A stretch of 58,190 bases of DNA from Anaerolineales bacterium (lineage in GTDB: Bacteria; Chloroflexota; Anaerolineae; Promineifilales; Promineifilaceae): assembly GCA_011524645.1 (NCBI GenBank), contig WTJY01000360.1, positions 1 through 58,190 on the forward strand. Reading direction: 5' to 3'. Below, piece after piece: positions 37,328-46,157 of this stretch. The notes under the pieces are model-generated. The model was not told where the DNA came from. It was given only the letters and a program-made list of their open reading frames with translations, and ran no database searches. Position 1 is the stretch's first letter. Each line of letters opens with the position of its first letter. The position numbers and the translations under genes were made by a program.

Positions 37328-37924
37328 CTAAATCAGGGCGATAATCACAATAAAGAATGAAATAAAGAAGAAAACAAGCCAAATCGCCGGACTAAACATG
37401 GCGAATGGCAGATAACTCACCACATCAAATGCGGTCGGGTCAGTAATAAGGGGGCGTTGCACAACCTCTGGGGAAAAAAAGTATTGCACACCGGGTGCCA
37501 ATCGTTCATACCCACCCAAAGTCAAGCGAAATTCTAAGAAACACCACAAGCCACCAACAAGTAGGTAGCCATTGATGCCGCCTAGACAGCCACCGATAAA
37601 ACGACGCTGAAAGTTAACCCGGAGCCGATCCCCAAATTTCGCACCGGGTGCCCGATCAGCTAGTCGGGCAATAACCTGATAGCTAAAAAAGGCAACCACG
37701 ATATGAAAAACAAACTGAACCCAAAAGAATTGTATGTCTAGCGATGCTTCGCTAGTCAAAACGAGCTGTATCGCGTTGGCTAAGGGATAACCGAAACTAT
37801 TCAAGGCCGCAATCGAGCCAAGCAACCCAGCCATCGCAATGATCTCTCTTTGCCAACCACGGATCGCTCCGATCAAGCCAAAGAAAAGAATTAAGAGGTA
37901 AAACATCCATTCAAGACTAATCAT
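37328..37924 (-). CDS. CvpA-family-like membrane protein
   Basis: A 198-residue integral membrane protein with about four to five hydrophobic helices. The first contains GLIGAIRGWQREIIAMAG and a later segment has RRFIGGCLGGINGYL, which fit the G-x-x-R-G-x-x-x-E and R-x-x-G-x-x-x-G patterns of CvpA. CvpA relatives have been linked to colicin V production and envelope homeostasis, but the exact role is unclear. Located between murG and murC, an unusual resident of a dcw cluster, so a wall-related function is plausible (inference). 57 bp separate it from murG, filled by a GTGGTTAGTGATTAG-like repeat. Confidence 0.65.
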   Translation of the reverse strand: MISLEWMFYLLILFFGLIGAIRGWQREIIAMAGLLGSIAALNSFGYPLANAIQLVLTSEASLDIQFFWVQFVFHIVVAFFSYQVIARLADRAPGAKFGDRLRVNFQRRFIGGCLGGINGYLLVGGLWCFLEFRLTLGGYERLAPGVQYFFSPEVVQRPLITDPTAFDVVSYLPFAMFSPAIWLVFFFISFFIVIIALI

Positions 37925-37981
37925 GTGAAAAAAAGTGGTTAGTGATTAGTGGTTTGTGGTTATTAAATCCTGATCTAGCCA

Positions 37982-39091
37982 CTAATTACTTAATTCAAGC
38001 ACAGCCTGTGCTAATTTTTGTGCCGCATCGGCCGTTTCCAGCGCAGCACATGCAACCGACATTTCTGCCAGCGTCGTATCATTATGAAGCAAATCGACAA
38101 GCAACGGCTGTAATCCGGTCGCAAGCTCTTCATCGTTTAAGCGGATCGCGGCACCGCGATCCGCCAAATAATCGGCATTTACTTTCTGGTAACGCCAAGC
38201 ATGAGGATACGGAACGATGACGGCCGGTAAGCCGAACAGCGGACATTCACCCAACATACTGGCACCACCGCGCGCCACGACTAAATCGGCCGCGCGAAAC
38301 GCCGCCCCCATCTCTTCATGCAAATAGGGGTACGGCCGATAGTTTACTCTTAATTCCGGCGCCAATTGTTGCGCAAATATTTCAATTTTATCCCAAGTCA
38401 ATGTGCCACTGACATGAATCACTTGGGTATCAACCAATAAATCGGGCAAAATCTCCATCAGGGCTTGGTTGATACTCCAAGCACCGCGACTACCACCAAA
38501 CACAAAAAGGGTTTTTCGCTCTGGCTGTAAATCAAATTGAGCCAGTGCTTCTGCACGCGGTCGTTCTGCCCAATCACGTAGCGCCGCCCGCACCGGATAC
38601 CCCGTTTCGACAAATCGTTTCCCTTGGGGCAAATATTCCGTTGTCGCCCCAAATGTGGCAGCCACGCGGGTATTATCCCAGCGCATAATCGTTTTAATAG
38701 CCGAACCCGGTTCAATATCTGGCACAAAAGCGATAGCCGGAATTTGTCGCCATGAGGCGGCTAATGCCACAGGGACGCTCATATAGCCACCGGTCACCAG
38801 CAACACATCCGGCCGGAAACGGGCCATATGACGGCCACTTTGCACCACCGCCCAGCCTAATTTCGCCAGACTCTGCATCTGTTTTATTCGCGAGACACCT
38901 GCGATTGGGCCACCCGTAATCGTTTCTAAACGAATACCGGCACGTGGCACAATGTTTTCTTCCATTTCGCCACGTACCCCCAACCACAAAATATCTTCTT
39001 TAGCGACGCCCAGATCGGCCATTTCGTCGACGGCCGCGAGCGCCGGATAAATTCCGCCGCCGGTCCCGCCGGCGCACACTAAAATGCGCAT
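37982..39091 (-). CDS. murG: UDP-N-acetylglucosamine transferase MurG
   Basis: A 369-residue peripheral membrane glycosyltransferase that adds GlcNAc to lipid I to make lipid II. The N-terminal glycine loop reads GGTGGGIYPALA, whereas the family has a conserved His in GGTGGHxxPA; here it is Gly (codon GGA). The second glycine loop GGSRGAWSIN and the UDP-GlcNAc pocket ARGGASMLGE, VPYPHAWRYQ are present. A strong GGAGG site six bases before the ATG fixes the start. The gene overlaps the end of ftsW by 92 bp. As the only MurG in the cluster it is presumably functional despite the substitution. Confidence 0.9.
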   Translation of the reverse strand: MRILVCAGGTGGGIYPALAAVDEMADLGVAKEDILWLGVRGEMEENIVPRAGIRLETITGGPIAGVSRIKQMQSLAKLGWAVVQSGRHMARFRPDVLLVTGGYMSVPVALAASWRQIPAIAFVPDIEPGSAIKTIMRWDNTRVAATFGATTEYLPQGKRFVETGYPVRAALRDWAERPRAEALAQFDLQPERKTLFVFGGSRGAWSINQALMEILPDLLVDTQVIHVSGTLTWDKIEIFAQQLAPELRVNYRPYPYLHEEMGAAFRAADLVVARGGASMLGECPLFGLPAVIVPYPHAWRYQKVNADYLADRGAAIRLNDEELATGLQPLLVDLLHNDTTLAEMSVACAALETADAAQKLAQAVLELSN

Positions 39092-40370
39092 CAGCGACCT
39101 CCTTATTCATTGTTTGAGGCACCGCTTCCGTAGAAATAACGGTCGGGGTGCGTGGTTCACGGCGCGCCGACGCGCCACCGCTAACAACCGATGGCTGCAA
39201 CGGCATCTGCGGCCGCCTTTCTTCACGTGCTAGCGTTTTACCAATCGCCGCATCGCGCGAAATATTGAGCAAAATCCCTACCGCTACCAGCGTAATCGCC
39301 AATGATGTCCCACCATAGCTTAAAAATGGGATCGGCATCCCGGTAAAGGGAATAACGGCCGTGATCACCGCCAAATTAATCAATGCCTGATAACAAAGCC
39401 AGCAAGTAATGCCCAAAGCGAGTAACGAGCCATAGCTATCCCGCGCATGTTTCGCGGCCAAAAAGCCACGCCACGCCAAAATCACAAAGAGAACAATGAC
39501 AGTCATCGATCCGATAAAGCCTAATTCTTCACCGATCACCGCCATCACCCCATCTGTATGGGCAAAGGGCAACGGCCCAAATTTCTGGGTACTCCGTCCC
39601 AATCCTTCACCAAACCACCCCCCTGTGCCCAGAGCGATCAAGGATTGTTGCACATGCCAGTGCGCTTGGCTCGGGTCCTGCAATGCTGTGGTATAAGCAT
39701 CCACACGGCCGCGTGCATGGGGTAGGGTAAACATCAAAAAGATAAAGGCGGTTCCCCCCACCAAGCCGGCTAATGCGAACTGACGCCAATCCGCTCCGGC
39801 AATAAAAAAGACGGTAAAGCTGGTCAAAGCGATCAATATCGCCGTACTCAAGTCGGGCTGACGCACGATCAACGCGCAGACGGTACCGGTAATCACCGAA
39901 AAGGGTAACAAGCCATACGTGATGTCTTTAATCCGATCCCCTTTGCTCGATAGCCAATGGGCGATATACATAACGGTTGCCAACTTTGCCAATTCGGAAG
40001 GTTGATAAGAGCCGCTGGCTAAACCGCGTACCGCACCCTGTAACTCTTCCCCCGTAAACAAAACAACGCCGAGCAAAACAAAGGTTCCTAATAAAAAGGG
40101 AACAGAAACGCGCCGCAAAATACGATAATCAAATTGCATGATGACCAACATTGCGCTTAAACCCAAACCGGCCGCGACCATTTGCCGCTTAAAGTAATAT
40201 TGGCTGTCATCTTTAAAACGCCAGCCATAATCAAATGTGGTGCTATAGACCATCAGCAGCCCAAAAATGAGCAAAGCGACAACCGTCAACAACATCCAAT
40301 AATCAAATTGGAAGCGCAGGGACGGCCGGATTCGATCGGTTTGACGACGAATTACGTTGATTGTTTCCAT
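39000..40370 (-). CDS. ftsW: SEDS glycosyltransferase FtsW
   Basis: A 456-residue polytopic protein with about ten membrane helices that polymerises lipid II at the septum with the class B PBP. Family marks: YSTTFDYGWRF after the first helix, SYQPSELAKLATVMYIAHWL, RQPDLSTA, FAHTDGVMAVIGEELGF with the key Asp, and the PFLSYGGTSL signature near residue 370. The C-terminal about 85 residues are cytoplasmic and Arg-rich. The last 30 (DAHFSVRRRDRRRN and onward) are encoded by the first 92 bp of murG in another frame. Starts 4 bp after murD ends, so coupled. Confidence 0.93.
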   Translation of the reverse strand: METINVIRRQTDRIRPSLRFQFDYWMLLTVVALLIFGLLMVYSTTFDYGWRFKDDSQYYFKRQMVAAGLGLSAMLVIMQFDYRILRRVSVPFLLGTFVLLGVVLFTGEELQGAVRGLASGSYQPSELAKLATVMYIAHWLSSKGDRIKDITYGLLPFSVITGTVCALIVRQPDLSTAILIALTSFTVFFIAGADWRQFALAGLVGGTAFIFLMFTLPHARGRVDAYTTALQDPSQAHWHVQQSLIALGTGGWFGEGLGRSTQKFGPLPFAHTDGVMAVIGEELGFIGSMTVIVLFVILAWRGFLAAKHARDSYGSLLALGITCWLCYQALINLAVITAVIPFTGMPIPFLSYGGTSLAITLVAVGILLNISRDAAIGKTLAREERRPQMPLQPSVVSGGASARREPRTPTVISTEAVPQTMNKEVADAHFSVRRRDRRRNLSGARGRRRNGRSGRR

Positions 40371-40374
40371 GAAG

Positions 40375-41742
40375 TCAATTCATTCCTTGAACCAGCTGGC
40401 GAAATAAATCGCCTCGTTCCGCAAAATCTTTGAACGCATCAAAGCTTGTCCCACCGGGGGACAGCAAGACCACATCGCCAGCGGCCGCTTTGGCTCGTGC
40501 CAAAGTCACCGCTTCCGCTAGATCGGCCGCACGGGTCAATCCAGCCACTCGCCCCACCGAGAGCAAGCGGTCATGCAACATCGGGGCTAAATCCCCGAAT
40601 AAAATAATCTCTTTCGCTTGGGCGTTAACCGTTTCGGTCCACACGTCCCAATCCATTCTCTTATCGCGGCCGCCCGCTAACAAAACCAACGGTTCCTGCT
40701 CAAACGCGGAAATCGCGGCCAAGGCCCGCTCCGGCGCGGTCGCAATCGAATCGTTGATATAACGCACACCATTTTTGATACCGACCGTTTCCAACCGATG
40801 AGAAACGCCACGAAATTCTTGGATCGCCCGTTTCATCGCCTCGGCCGGTATACCGGCCGCATCAGCCAAAACGGAAGCTGCCAAGACATTAGAGACGTTA
40901 TGGGTTCCGATCAATTGAATATCACTCAACTGACAGACAACCGTCTCGGCCGTTCCATCGCGTAACACGATATCCTCACCGCGTACAAATGCGCCATCGT
41001 CTACCTCGCGCAAGCGACTAAACAGACGCAAACGGCCGTTGACTTGATCCCGTAACCCGAATGTGATCGGGTCATCCGCGCTCAACACGGCCGTGTCTGC
41101 GGCCGTTTGGGCCTGCAAAATACCGGCCTTCGCGGCGGTATACACCGCCATCGTCTTGTGTCGATCCAAATGATTCGGTGTGATGTTCAAGATCGCCGCA
41201 ATCGGTGGACTTGCATCCCAGATTTCCAATTGAAAACTAGAAAGCTCTTGTACGACAATATCGTCGGCCGTTATCTCCGCCAAATCAGTCAGCAACGGAT
41301 AGCCGATATTGCCACCGACCCAGGTAGCCACACCGGACGCACGTCCCATCGCCCCAACAAGTGAAGTGGTGGTCGTTTTTCCGGCCGAGCCGGTCAGCCC
41401 AACCCAACGCCGAGTCGGACAGCGGCGCGCAAATTCTAACGAATCATTGGTCAGAGAAAGCCCTTTATCACGGGCACACCGTACAAACGGGGCCTCAAAT
41501 GGCACACCACCACTCAGGGCGACCATGTCCGCCTCTTCCAATAAAGAATCGGGATGCTCACCCAAAACGAAGCGAATCGGGCAATCACTGAGTTCGGCCA
41601 CATCGGCCGCCAATTTTTCCGCTGATCCCAAATCGGAAACGGTCACCTCCGCCCCAGCGGCCGATGCAAAACGAGCCAGCGCTTTTCCTTGCCGCGCTAA
41701 CCCTAAAATTAGAACCCGTTTTCCTGCGAATGAATCAACCAT
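40375..41742 (-). CDS. murD: UDP-N-acetylmuramoyl-L-alanine--D-glutamate ligase MurD
   Basis: A 455-residue cytoplasmic ATP-dependent ligase adding D-Glu to UDP-MurNAc-L-Ala. ATG at 41742 chosen; an in-frame TTG lies three codons upstream. KRVLILGLARQGKALARF is the UDP-binding start, and GLTGSAGKTTTTSLVG the P-loop (the usual GTNGKT varies to GSAGKT). QELSSFQLE, ITPNHLDRHKTM, YINDSIATAPE and LLAGGRDKRMDW match Mur ligase motifs; SPGGTSFDAFKDFAERGDLF is the typical MurD end. Located between mraY and ftsW. Confidence 0.94.
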   Translation of the reverse strand: MVDSFAGKRVLILGLARQGKALARFASAAGAEVTVSDLGSAEKLAADVAELSDCPIRFVLGEHPDSLLEEADMVALSGGVPFEAPFVRCARDKGLSLTNDSLEFARRCPTRRWVGLTGSAGKTTTTSLVGAMGRASGVATWVGGNIGYPLLTDLAEITADDIVVQELSSFQLEIWDASPPIAAILNITPNHLDRHKTMAVYTAAKAGILQAQTAADTAVLSADDPITFGLRDQVNGRLRLFSRLREVDDGAFVRGEDIVLRDGTAETVVCQLSDIQLIGTHNVSNVLAASVLADAAGIPAEAMKRAIQEFRGVSHRLETVGIKNGVRYINDSIATAPERALAAISAFEQEPLVLLAGGRDKRMDWDVWTETVNAQAKEIILFGDLAPMLHDRLLSVGRVAGLTRAADLAEAVTLARAKAAAGDVVLLSPGGTSFDAFKDFAERGDLFRQLVQGMN

Positions 41743-41782
41743 TTTTTTCAAATTTGATTACAAACTACGATTTATAAAACGT

Positions 41783-41911
41783 AATCGGAAACAACTTTAC
41801 ACAAAGTTCTTAGACCACATTGGACCAAGATAGACATAGAGGAATCATCTCTACAAAGGCTCATCCCTATCTCTATCACTCGTCTCTATCGCTTTCCTTC
41901 TACGAAAGCTT
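41783..41911. repeat. MITE-like repeat, copy C
   Basis: Third member of the element family seen at 52984-53111 and 56134-56251. It shares ATCGGAAACAA near its left end, an AGATAGA segment, then the CTCATCCCTATCTCTATC / CTCGTCTCTATCGCTTT region, ending in GAAAGCTT. The left terminal repeat is eroded. It fills the murD-mraY spacer right up to the mraY stop codon. Confidence 0.6.
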
Positions 41912-41912
41912 A

Positions 41913-42896
41913 TTAAATCAGCGCCAATGAAATGCCGATCATCGCGCCTAAAACACTAATCAACCACCAGCGTTGCACAATCTGGGTTTCACTCCAACCC
42001 AACAGCTCGAAATGATGATGAAGCGGTGCCATCCGAAATAATCGTTTGCCACCAGTCATTTTGAAATAGCTAACCTGTAAAGTCACTGACAAGGTTGTAG
42101 CCACCGGAATAATGCCGATAATCGGCAAAATCAACCATTGATTGGTCATGAGAGCCACAACCGCCAACAATCCGCCTAAGGCTTGGGAACCGACATCACC
42201 CATAAACATTTGGGCCGGTTTGGCGTTATACCACAAGAAAGCGAAACAACCGCCAACCGTGGTAAAACAAAGCACGACTAGAAATTGCTGGTCCTGCATA
42301 AAAGCGATAATGCCGTAAGCCAGAAACGCCGAAGAGGTTGTTAGTCCCGCTAAACCGTCTAAGCCATCGACCAAATTAACCGCATTGGACACGCCGGTAA
42401 TGATAAATGCAGCGACCGGAATAAAAAATATCCCTAGATTGAGCAAGACCGGCACGGTGGGAACCGCGACCAAGCCTCGCTGTTCATTCACGACATAAAG
42501 CGCAACAGAAGCGACAAGCGCGATACCGACTTGATACCAAATCTTGTGCCGCGCCAACATGCCAACACCCGGCCGTGTGCGAAACCCTTGATAGTCATCA
42601 ATCCCACCCAATATCGAGTAGGCCAACATAACCCCCAAGGGAATAATGACGCTTTCGGCGATTTCTAAATTTTGCAGAATCGAAACCCCATTGACCATCA
42701 AACTACTAATCAGCACCCAACCAACAATCAAAATGCCCCCCATAGCGGGAGTCCCCATCTTGGTCATGTGAGATTGAGGTCCATCAATGCGAATGTTTTT
42801 GCCCATTTTCAGACGACGCATCAATTCAACAAATGGGCTTCCCCAAATGAGGGCCATCAAAAATGTGACTGTACCGACAGTGATTGCAAATACCAT
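41913..42896 (-). CDS. mraY: Phospho-N-acetylmuramoyl-pentapeptide transferase MraY
   Basis: A 327-residue integral membrane enzyme (about ten helices) transferring phospho-MurNAc-pentapeptide to undecaprenyl phosphate to form lipid I. Catalytic motifs: DDYQGFRTRPG (the DD pair), NAVNLVDGLDGLAGLTT, FMGDVGSQALGG, and the cytoplasmic His loop MAPLHHHFELLGWSE. RIDGPQSHMTKMGTPAMGGIL near the N-terminus is also typical. Normal length. Lies between murF and murD. Confidence 0.96.
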   Translation of the reverse strand: MVFAITVGTVTFLMALIWGSPFVELMRRLKMGKNIRIDGPQSHMTKMGTPAMGGILIVGWVLISSLMVNGVSILQNLEIAESVIIPLGVMLAYSILGGIDDYQGFRTRPGVGMLARHKIWYQVGIALVASVALYVVNEQRGLVAVPTVPVLLNLGIFFIPVAAFIITGVSNAVNLVDGLDGLAGLTTSSAFLAYGIIAFMQDQQFLVVLCFTTVGGCFAFLWYNAKPAQMFMGDVGSQALGGLLAVVALMTNQWLILPIIGIIPVATTLSVTLQVSYFKMTGGKRLFRMAPLHHHFELLGWSETQIVQRWWLISVLGAMIGISLALI

Positions 42897-42905
42897 AGTT
42901 ATCTA

Positions 42906-42970
42906 GAAAGTATGGGAAATGAAGCATAGCGCATGAACCGATTTTCATACGTCATACTTCATATTTCATA
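42906..42970. repeat. AGTATG/CATACT inverted-repeat element
   Basis: AGTATGGGAAATGAAG near 42909 is the imperfect complement of CATACTTCATATTTCATA near 42953. A related, larger element lies at 47856-47985. Both sit in dcw spacers. No coding potential. Confidence 0.5.
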
Positions 42971-42973
42971 TTT

Positions 42974-44398
42974 TTATACCTGCCCTTTCAAGCGAGAAAG
43001 CGCGGTTACGATACGATCCATTCGCGCCCCGAACGACCCTTTTACCAAAATAATATCATTCGCGGTGATTTGTGCTTGCAAAAGTTCGGTCGCTTCGGCC
43101 GTGGTCTCACAAATAAATACGGCCGTTTCAGCCATGCCCGCTTCTAGTGCTTCTTCGGCGATAATCCGGCCACGCTGTCCAACAGCAACCAATAAATCGG
43201 CCACAGCCATCGCCCGACGGCCGACCAGTCGATGGGAAATCTCTTCGGCGGAACCCAATTCCAGCATGTCACCCAACACGGCGATACGGCGACCATCTAA
43301 ATCGTCTAACAAATTTAACGCCGCAATGACTGAATCGGGACTCGCGTTATAGGTGTCGTCTAAAATCAGCGAGTTATAGGGGCCGCGAACCGTCACCAAC
43401 CGCAATTGAGCTTGTTGACCACGTAACCCGCGAAAAATTTCAGTCCAATTCAAATCGAAATTCAGCGCAATCGCAGCCGCCCGTAAACAGGTATGGACGC
43501 TATGGCGACCCAATAAGGGGACCGAAACGGGCCAAGACTCGCCTCGATAGTGGAAAATAAAGCGAATGCCTTCCATTCCCATCGATTGAATGTCACTCGC
43601 CCATAAATCGGCCGAGTCGGTCAATCCATAAGTAAACAACTGCGCGGCCGTGTGATCCGCCATGCTCATCACACGCGCATCATCTTGGTTCAAAATCGCA
43701 ATGCCATCCGGCATCAGTGATTCGACCAATTCTCGTTTCGCTTCCACAATCGCTTCTACACTGCCCAAACGGGACATATGGACCGGACCGATATTGGTCA
43801 CAACCCCCATTTGCGGCCGAGCGATATCACACAACAAAGCGATTTCCCCTTTATCGTACATCCCCATTTCCAGCACCGCATGGGTATAGTCACCCGTTAA
43901 TTGCAGGACCGTCAAAGGTAGTCCGATTTCATTGTTGTAATTTTTAGGTGTCTTGAGCGTAACAAATCGTTCCGACACAACGGCATGGGCCAACTCTTTG
44001 GTTGATGTCTTGCCCACGCTGCCGGTAATCCCCACGATTTTTATGTCGCTCAATAGGGATCGCCAATAGCGGGCCACGTCTTGTAGCGCACGTTCGGTGT
44101 TTTCGACCACAATACAAAACGGCCGACTCGGGTCAAAACCGGCCGGAACCTGCCCATCGACGATTTGCATATCGGCCAAGCTGAGCGGCCGTTCGAGCAA
44201 CGCCAAGCACGCCCCCGCCGCAAACGCGGCTGAAACATAGTTATGCCCATCAGCCTGCTCGCCAACAAACGCCACAAACACATCACCAGCCCCGACTTCA
44301 CGGCTGTCAATTTGCACTCGCTCAACCGATGGTTCCAAGCCCGTCAACTCATAGCCATCAATCAATGCGCTTAAAAAATGTCCTACAGATAACTTCAT
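42974..44398 (-). CDS. murF: UDP-N-acetylmuramoyl-tripeptide--D-alanyl-D-alanine ligase MurF
   Basis: A 474-residue cytoplasmic ATP-dependent ligase adding D-Ala-D-Ala to the UDP-MurNAc-tripeptide. The N-terminal domain has VQIDSREVGAGDVFVAFVGE; GITGSVGKTSTKELAH is the P-loop; LEMGMYDKGEIALLCDIARP and ILDDTYNASPDSVIAALNLL are diagnostic for MurF and distinguish it from MurE. ALGD-like VLGDMLELG follows. Next gene after ftsI, where many clusters have murE in between; no murE is in this window. Confidence 0.95.
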   Translation of the reverse strand: MKLSVGHFLSALIDGYELTGLEPSVERVQIDSREVGAGDVFVAFVGEQADGHNYVSAAFAAGACLALLERPLSLADMQIVDGQVPAGFDPSRPFCIVVENTERALQDVARYWRSLLSDIKIVGITGSVGKTSTKELAHAVVSERFVTLKTPKNYNNEIGLPLTVLQLTGDYTHAVLEMGMYDKGEIALLCDIARPQMGVVTNIGPVHMSRLGSVEAIVEAKRELVESLMPDGIAILNQDDARVMSMADHTAAQLFTYGLTDSADLWASDIQSMGMEGIRFIFHYRGESWPVSVPLLGRHSVHTCLRAAAIALNFDLNWTEIFRGLRGQQAQLRLVTVRGPYNSLILDDTYNASPDSVIAALNLLDDLDGRRIAVLGDMLELGSAEEISHRLVGRRAMAVADLLVAVGQRGRIIAEEALEAGMAETAVFICETTAEATELLQAQITANDIILVKGSFGARMDRIVTALSRLKGQV

Positions 44399-44447
44399 AT
44401 TACTTCGCTATTCAGTCTACTCGTCACTCGTCGTTCGTCTCTCATCC

Positions 44448-46151
44448 CTACTCTTCTTCCGCTCTCGCCGCCATAATGTCCGCCTTTAAACGAATCGTGT
44501 CTGGGGGAATATCCAACAAGACAACTAGTTCATTCGCTAGTTCCGCAAATGTTGGCGCGGCCGTTTCTGATCCCCAAGGTGAAACGGTCGGCCGGTCAAG
44601 TTTAATCAGGACAGCTACCTCTGGCGCATCGGCCGGTAGCCATCCAACAAAAGAGGCGATCGTATCGGTCGGATGATAAATCCCGTTTTCCGGAATCTGC
44701 GCTGTTCCCGTTTTCCCCGCAACTGTGTAGCCGGGCAATTGCGCCCGCCAAAGCTGGGTATTAATCGCATACACCGCCATCGCGCTCACTTGCTGGGCCG
44801 CTTCGGCCGAAACCGGCCGGCTTAAAACCTTGGGGTCATGGACAAAAACATCATCCCCAGCATGAATCTCTTGCACCACATATGGCTGCATCAAATACCC
44901 ATCGTTCGCTAACGCCGAAACCGCCGAAATCATTTGCAACGGGGTAACACTCATCCCCTGCCCAAAGGAATTGGTCGCCAAAGATGATTCTGTCCAATAG
45001 GCACTACCGGGCAAATGCATCTGACCCGCCCCTTCCGCCAGCAATTCAATACCGGTCCGCCTGCCAAAGCCGAACCGTTCCATATAGTTATAAAACGTAT
45101 CTGTCCCTGTTTCGACCGCCAGATGGGTCGCCCCGACATTCAAAGAGCGAGCGATCAATGTCTTCATATCGGTATCGCCGGGGCCACTTTTATCAGAGTT
45201 ATAAACCCGAGCCCCACCCAATTCATAAACGCCCGAATCATAGTAGGTCGATTGTGGGGAGACAGTCCCTGAATCAAGCGCGGCCGCCATTGTAACCAAC
45301 TTCATGACAGAACCCGGTTCGTAAAGCTGAGTCACACTCGGGTTGATGAGCAAATCAGCCTCTGTTTCAAAATAACGATACGGGTCATAACATGGATGGT
45401 TGGCCATCGCCAAAATCGCCCCCGTCTTAGGGTCCATCACGATAATGGTTCCCCCTTCAGCCCCATACGCCCGCACAGCTCGCGCTAAATGTTCTTCAAC
45501 CAAATATTGCACCGAACGATCGATCGTTAACACCAAATCGACCCCTTCCCGAGCTAACACCGTTTCTTGCTCTTCTAGTGGCGAAATGTTGACATAGGCA
45601 CTCGCCATCTCCCCCGCTAAATCAGCTTGATAAAACCCTTCCAAGCCGCTTCCCCCAACATTATCAAGATCGGTATACCCAAGGGTATGACAAAGCAATT
45701 CCCCTTGTGGATAAATGCGGCGTGGCAAACTATCGATCTGAATCCCATCATAATCCAACGCACGGATCGCGTCCGCTATATCGCTAGACACACGGGTTGA
45801 AAGCAAAACAAACGGCAAGCGGGATTCAAGCTGCGCTAGAATTTCATAGCGAGGCACTTGTAGAATCGGGGCCAATGCGGTGGCCGCTTCGGCCGGTGCG
45901 ACCACCAAAGATGGAGAGGCGCCAATTTGATAATCAGCCCCGTTGGCGGCCAGTACCGCATGGTTCCGATCATAAATCAAACCGCGATCCGGCCGTGCAA
46001 TGACCTCCAAAACCTGCGTATCACGCCCTCGTTCTTCCCATTGGCTACCTTGTAATAGCTGAAAAACGACCAAACGGCCGCTAATCACCAATGTTATTCC
46101 TATTAAACCGGCAATGACAAACCAAAGACGGCCGTTTTGATTGGTATTCAT
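44448..46151 (-). CDS. ftsI: Class B penicillin-binding protein FtsI/PBP2-type
   Basis: A 567-residue septal transpeptidase cross-linking peptidoglycan with FtsW. One N-terminal membrane helix (about 10-30) is followed by the dimerisation domain (RPDRGLIYDRNHAVLAANG). The transpeptidase domain has YEPGSVMKLV (active Ser near 282), SLN near 335 and KTGTAQIP near 480. No PASTA repeats at the C-terminus. Six bases downstream of the ftsL-like gene, so translationally linked. The position after rsmH-ftsL identifies it as the division PBP rather than an elongation one. Confidence 0.94.
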   Translation of the reverse strand: MNTNQNGRLWFVIAGLIGITLVISGRLVVFQLLQGSQWEERGRDTQVLEVIARPDRGLIYDRNHAVLAANGADYQIGASPSLVVAPAEAATALAPILQVPRYEILAQLESRLPFVLLSTRVSSDIADAIRALDYDGIQIDSLPRRIYPQGELLCHTLGYTDLDNVGGSGLEGFYQADLAGEMASAYVNISPLEEQETVLAREGVDLVLTIDRSVQYLVEEHLARAVRAYGAEGGTIIVMDPKTGAILAMANHPCYDPYRYFETEADLLINPSVTQLYEPGSVMKLVTMAAALDSGTVSPQSTYYDSGVYELGGARVYNSDKSGPGDTDMKTLIARSLNVGATHLAVETGTDTFYNYMERFGFGRRTGIELLAEGAGQMHLPGSAYWTESSLATNSFGQGMSVTPLQMISAVSALANDGYLMQPYVVQEIHAGDDVFVHDPKVLSRPVSAEAAQQVSAMAVYAINTQLWRAQLPGYTVAGKTGTAQIPENGIYHPTDTIASFVGWLPADAPEVAVLIKLDRPTVSPWGSETAAPTFAELANELVVLLDIPPDTIRLKADIMAARAEEE

Positions 46152-46157
46152 ATCGCC

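Noticed and set aside
38458-38987. Minus-strand ORFs of about 90 codons inside murG
   Set aside because: Out-of-frame shadows of murG with no independent signals.
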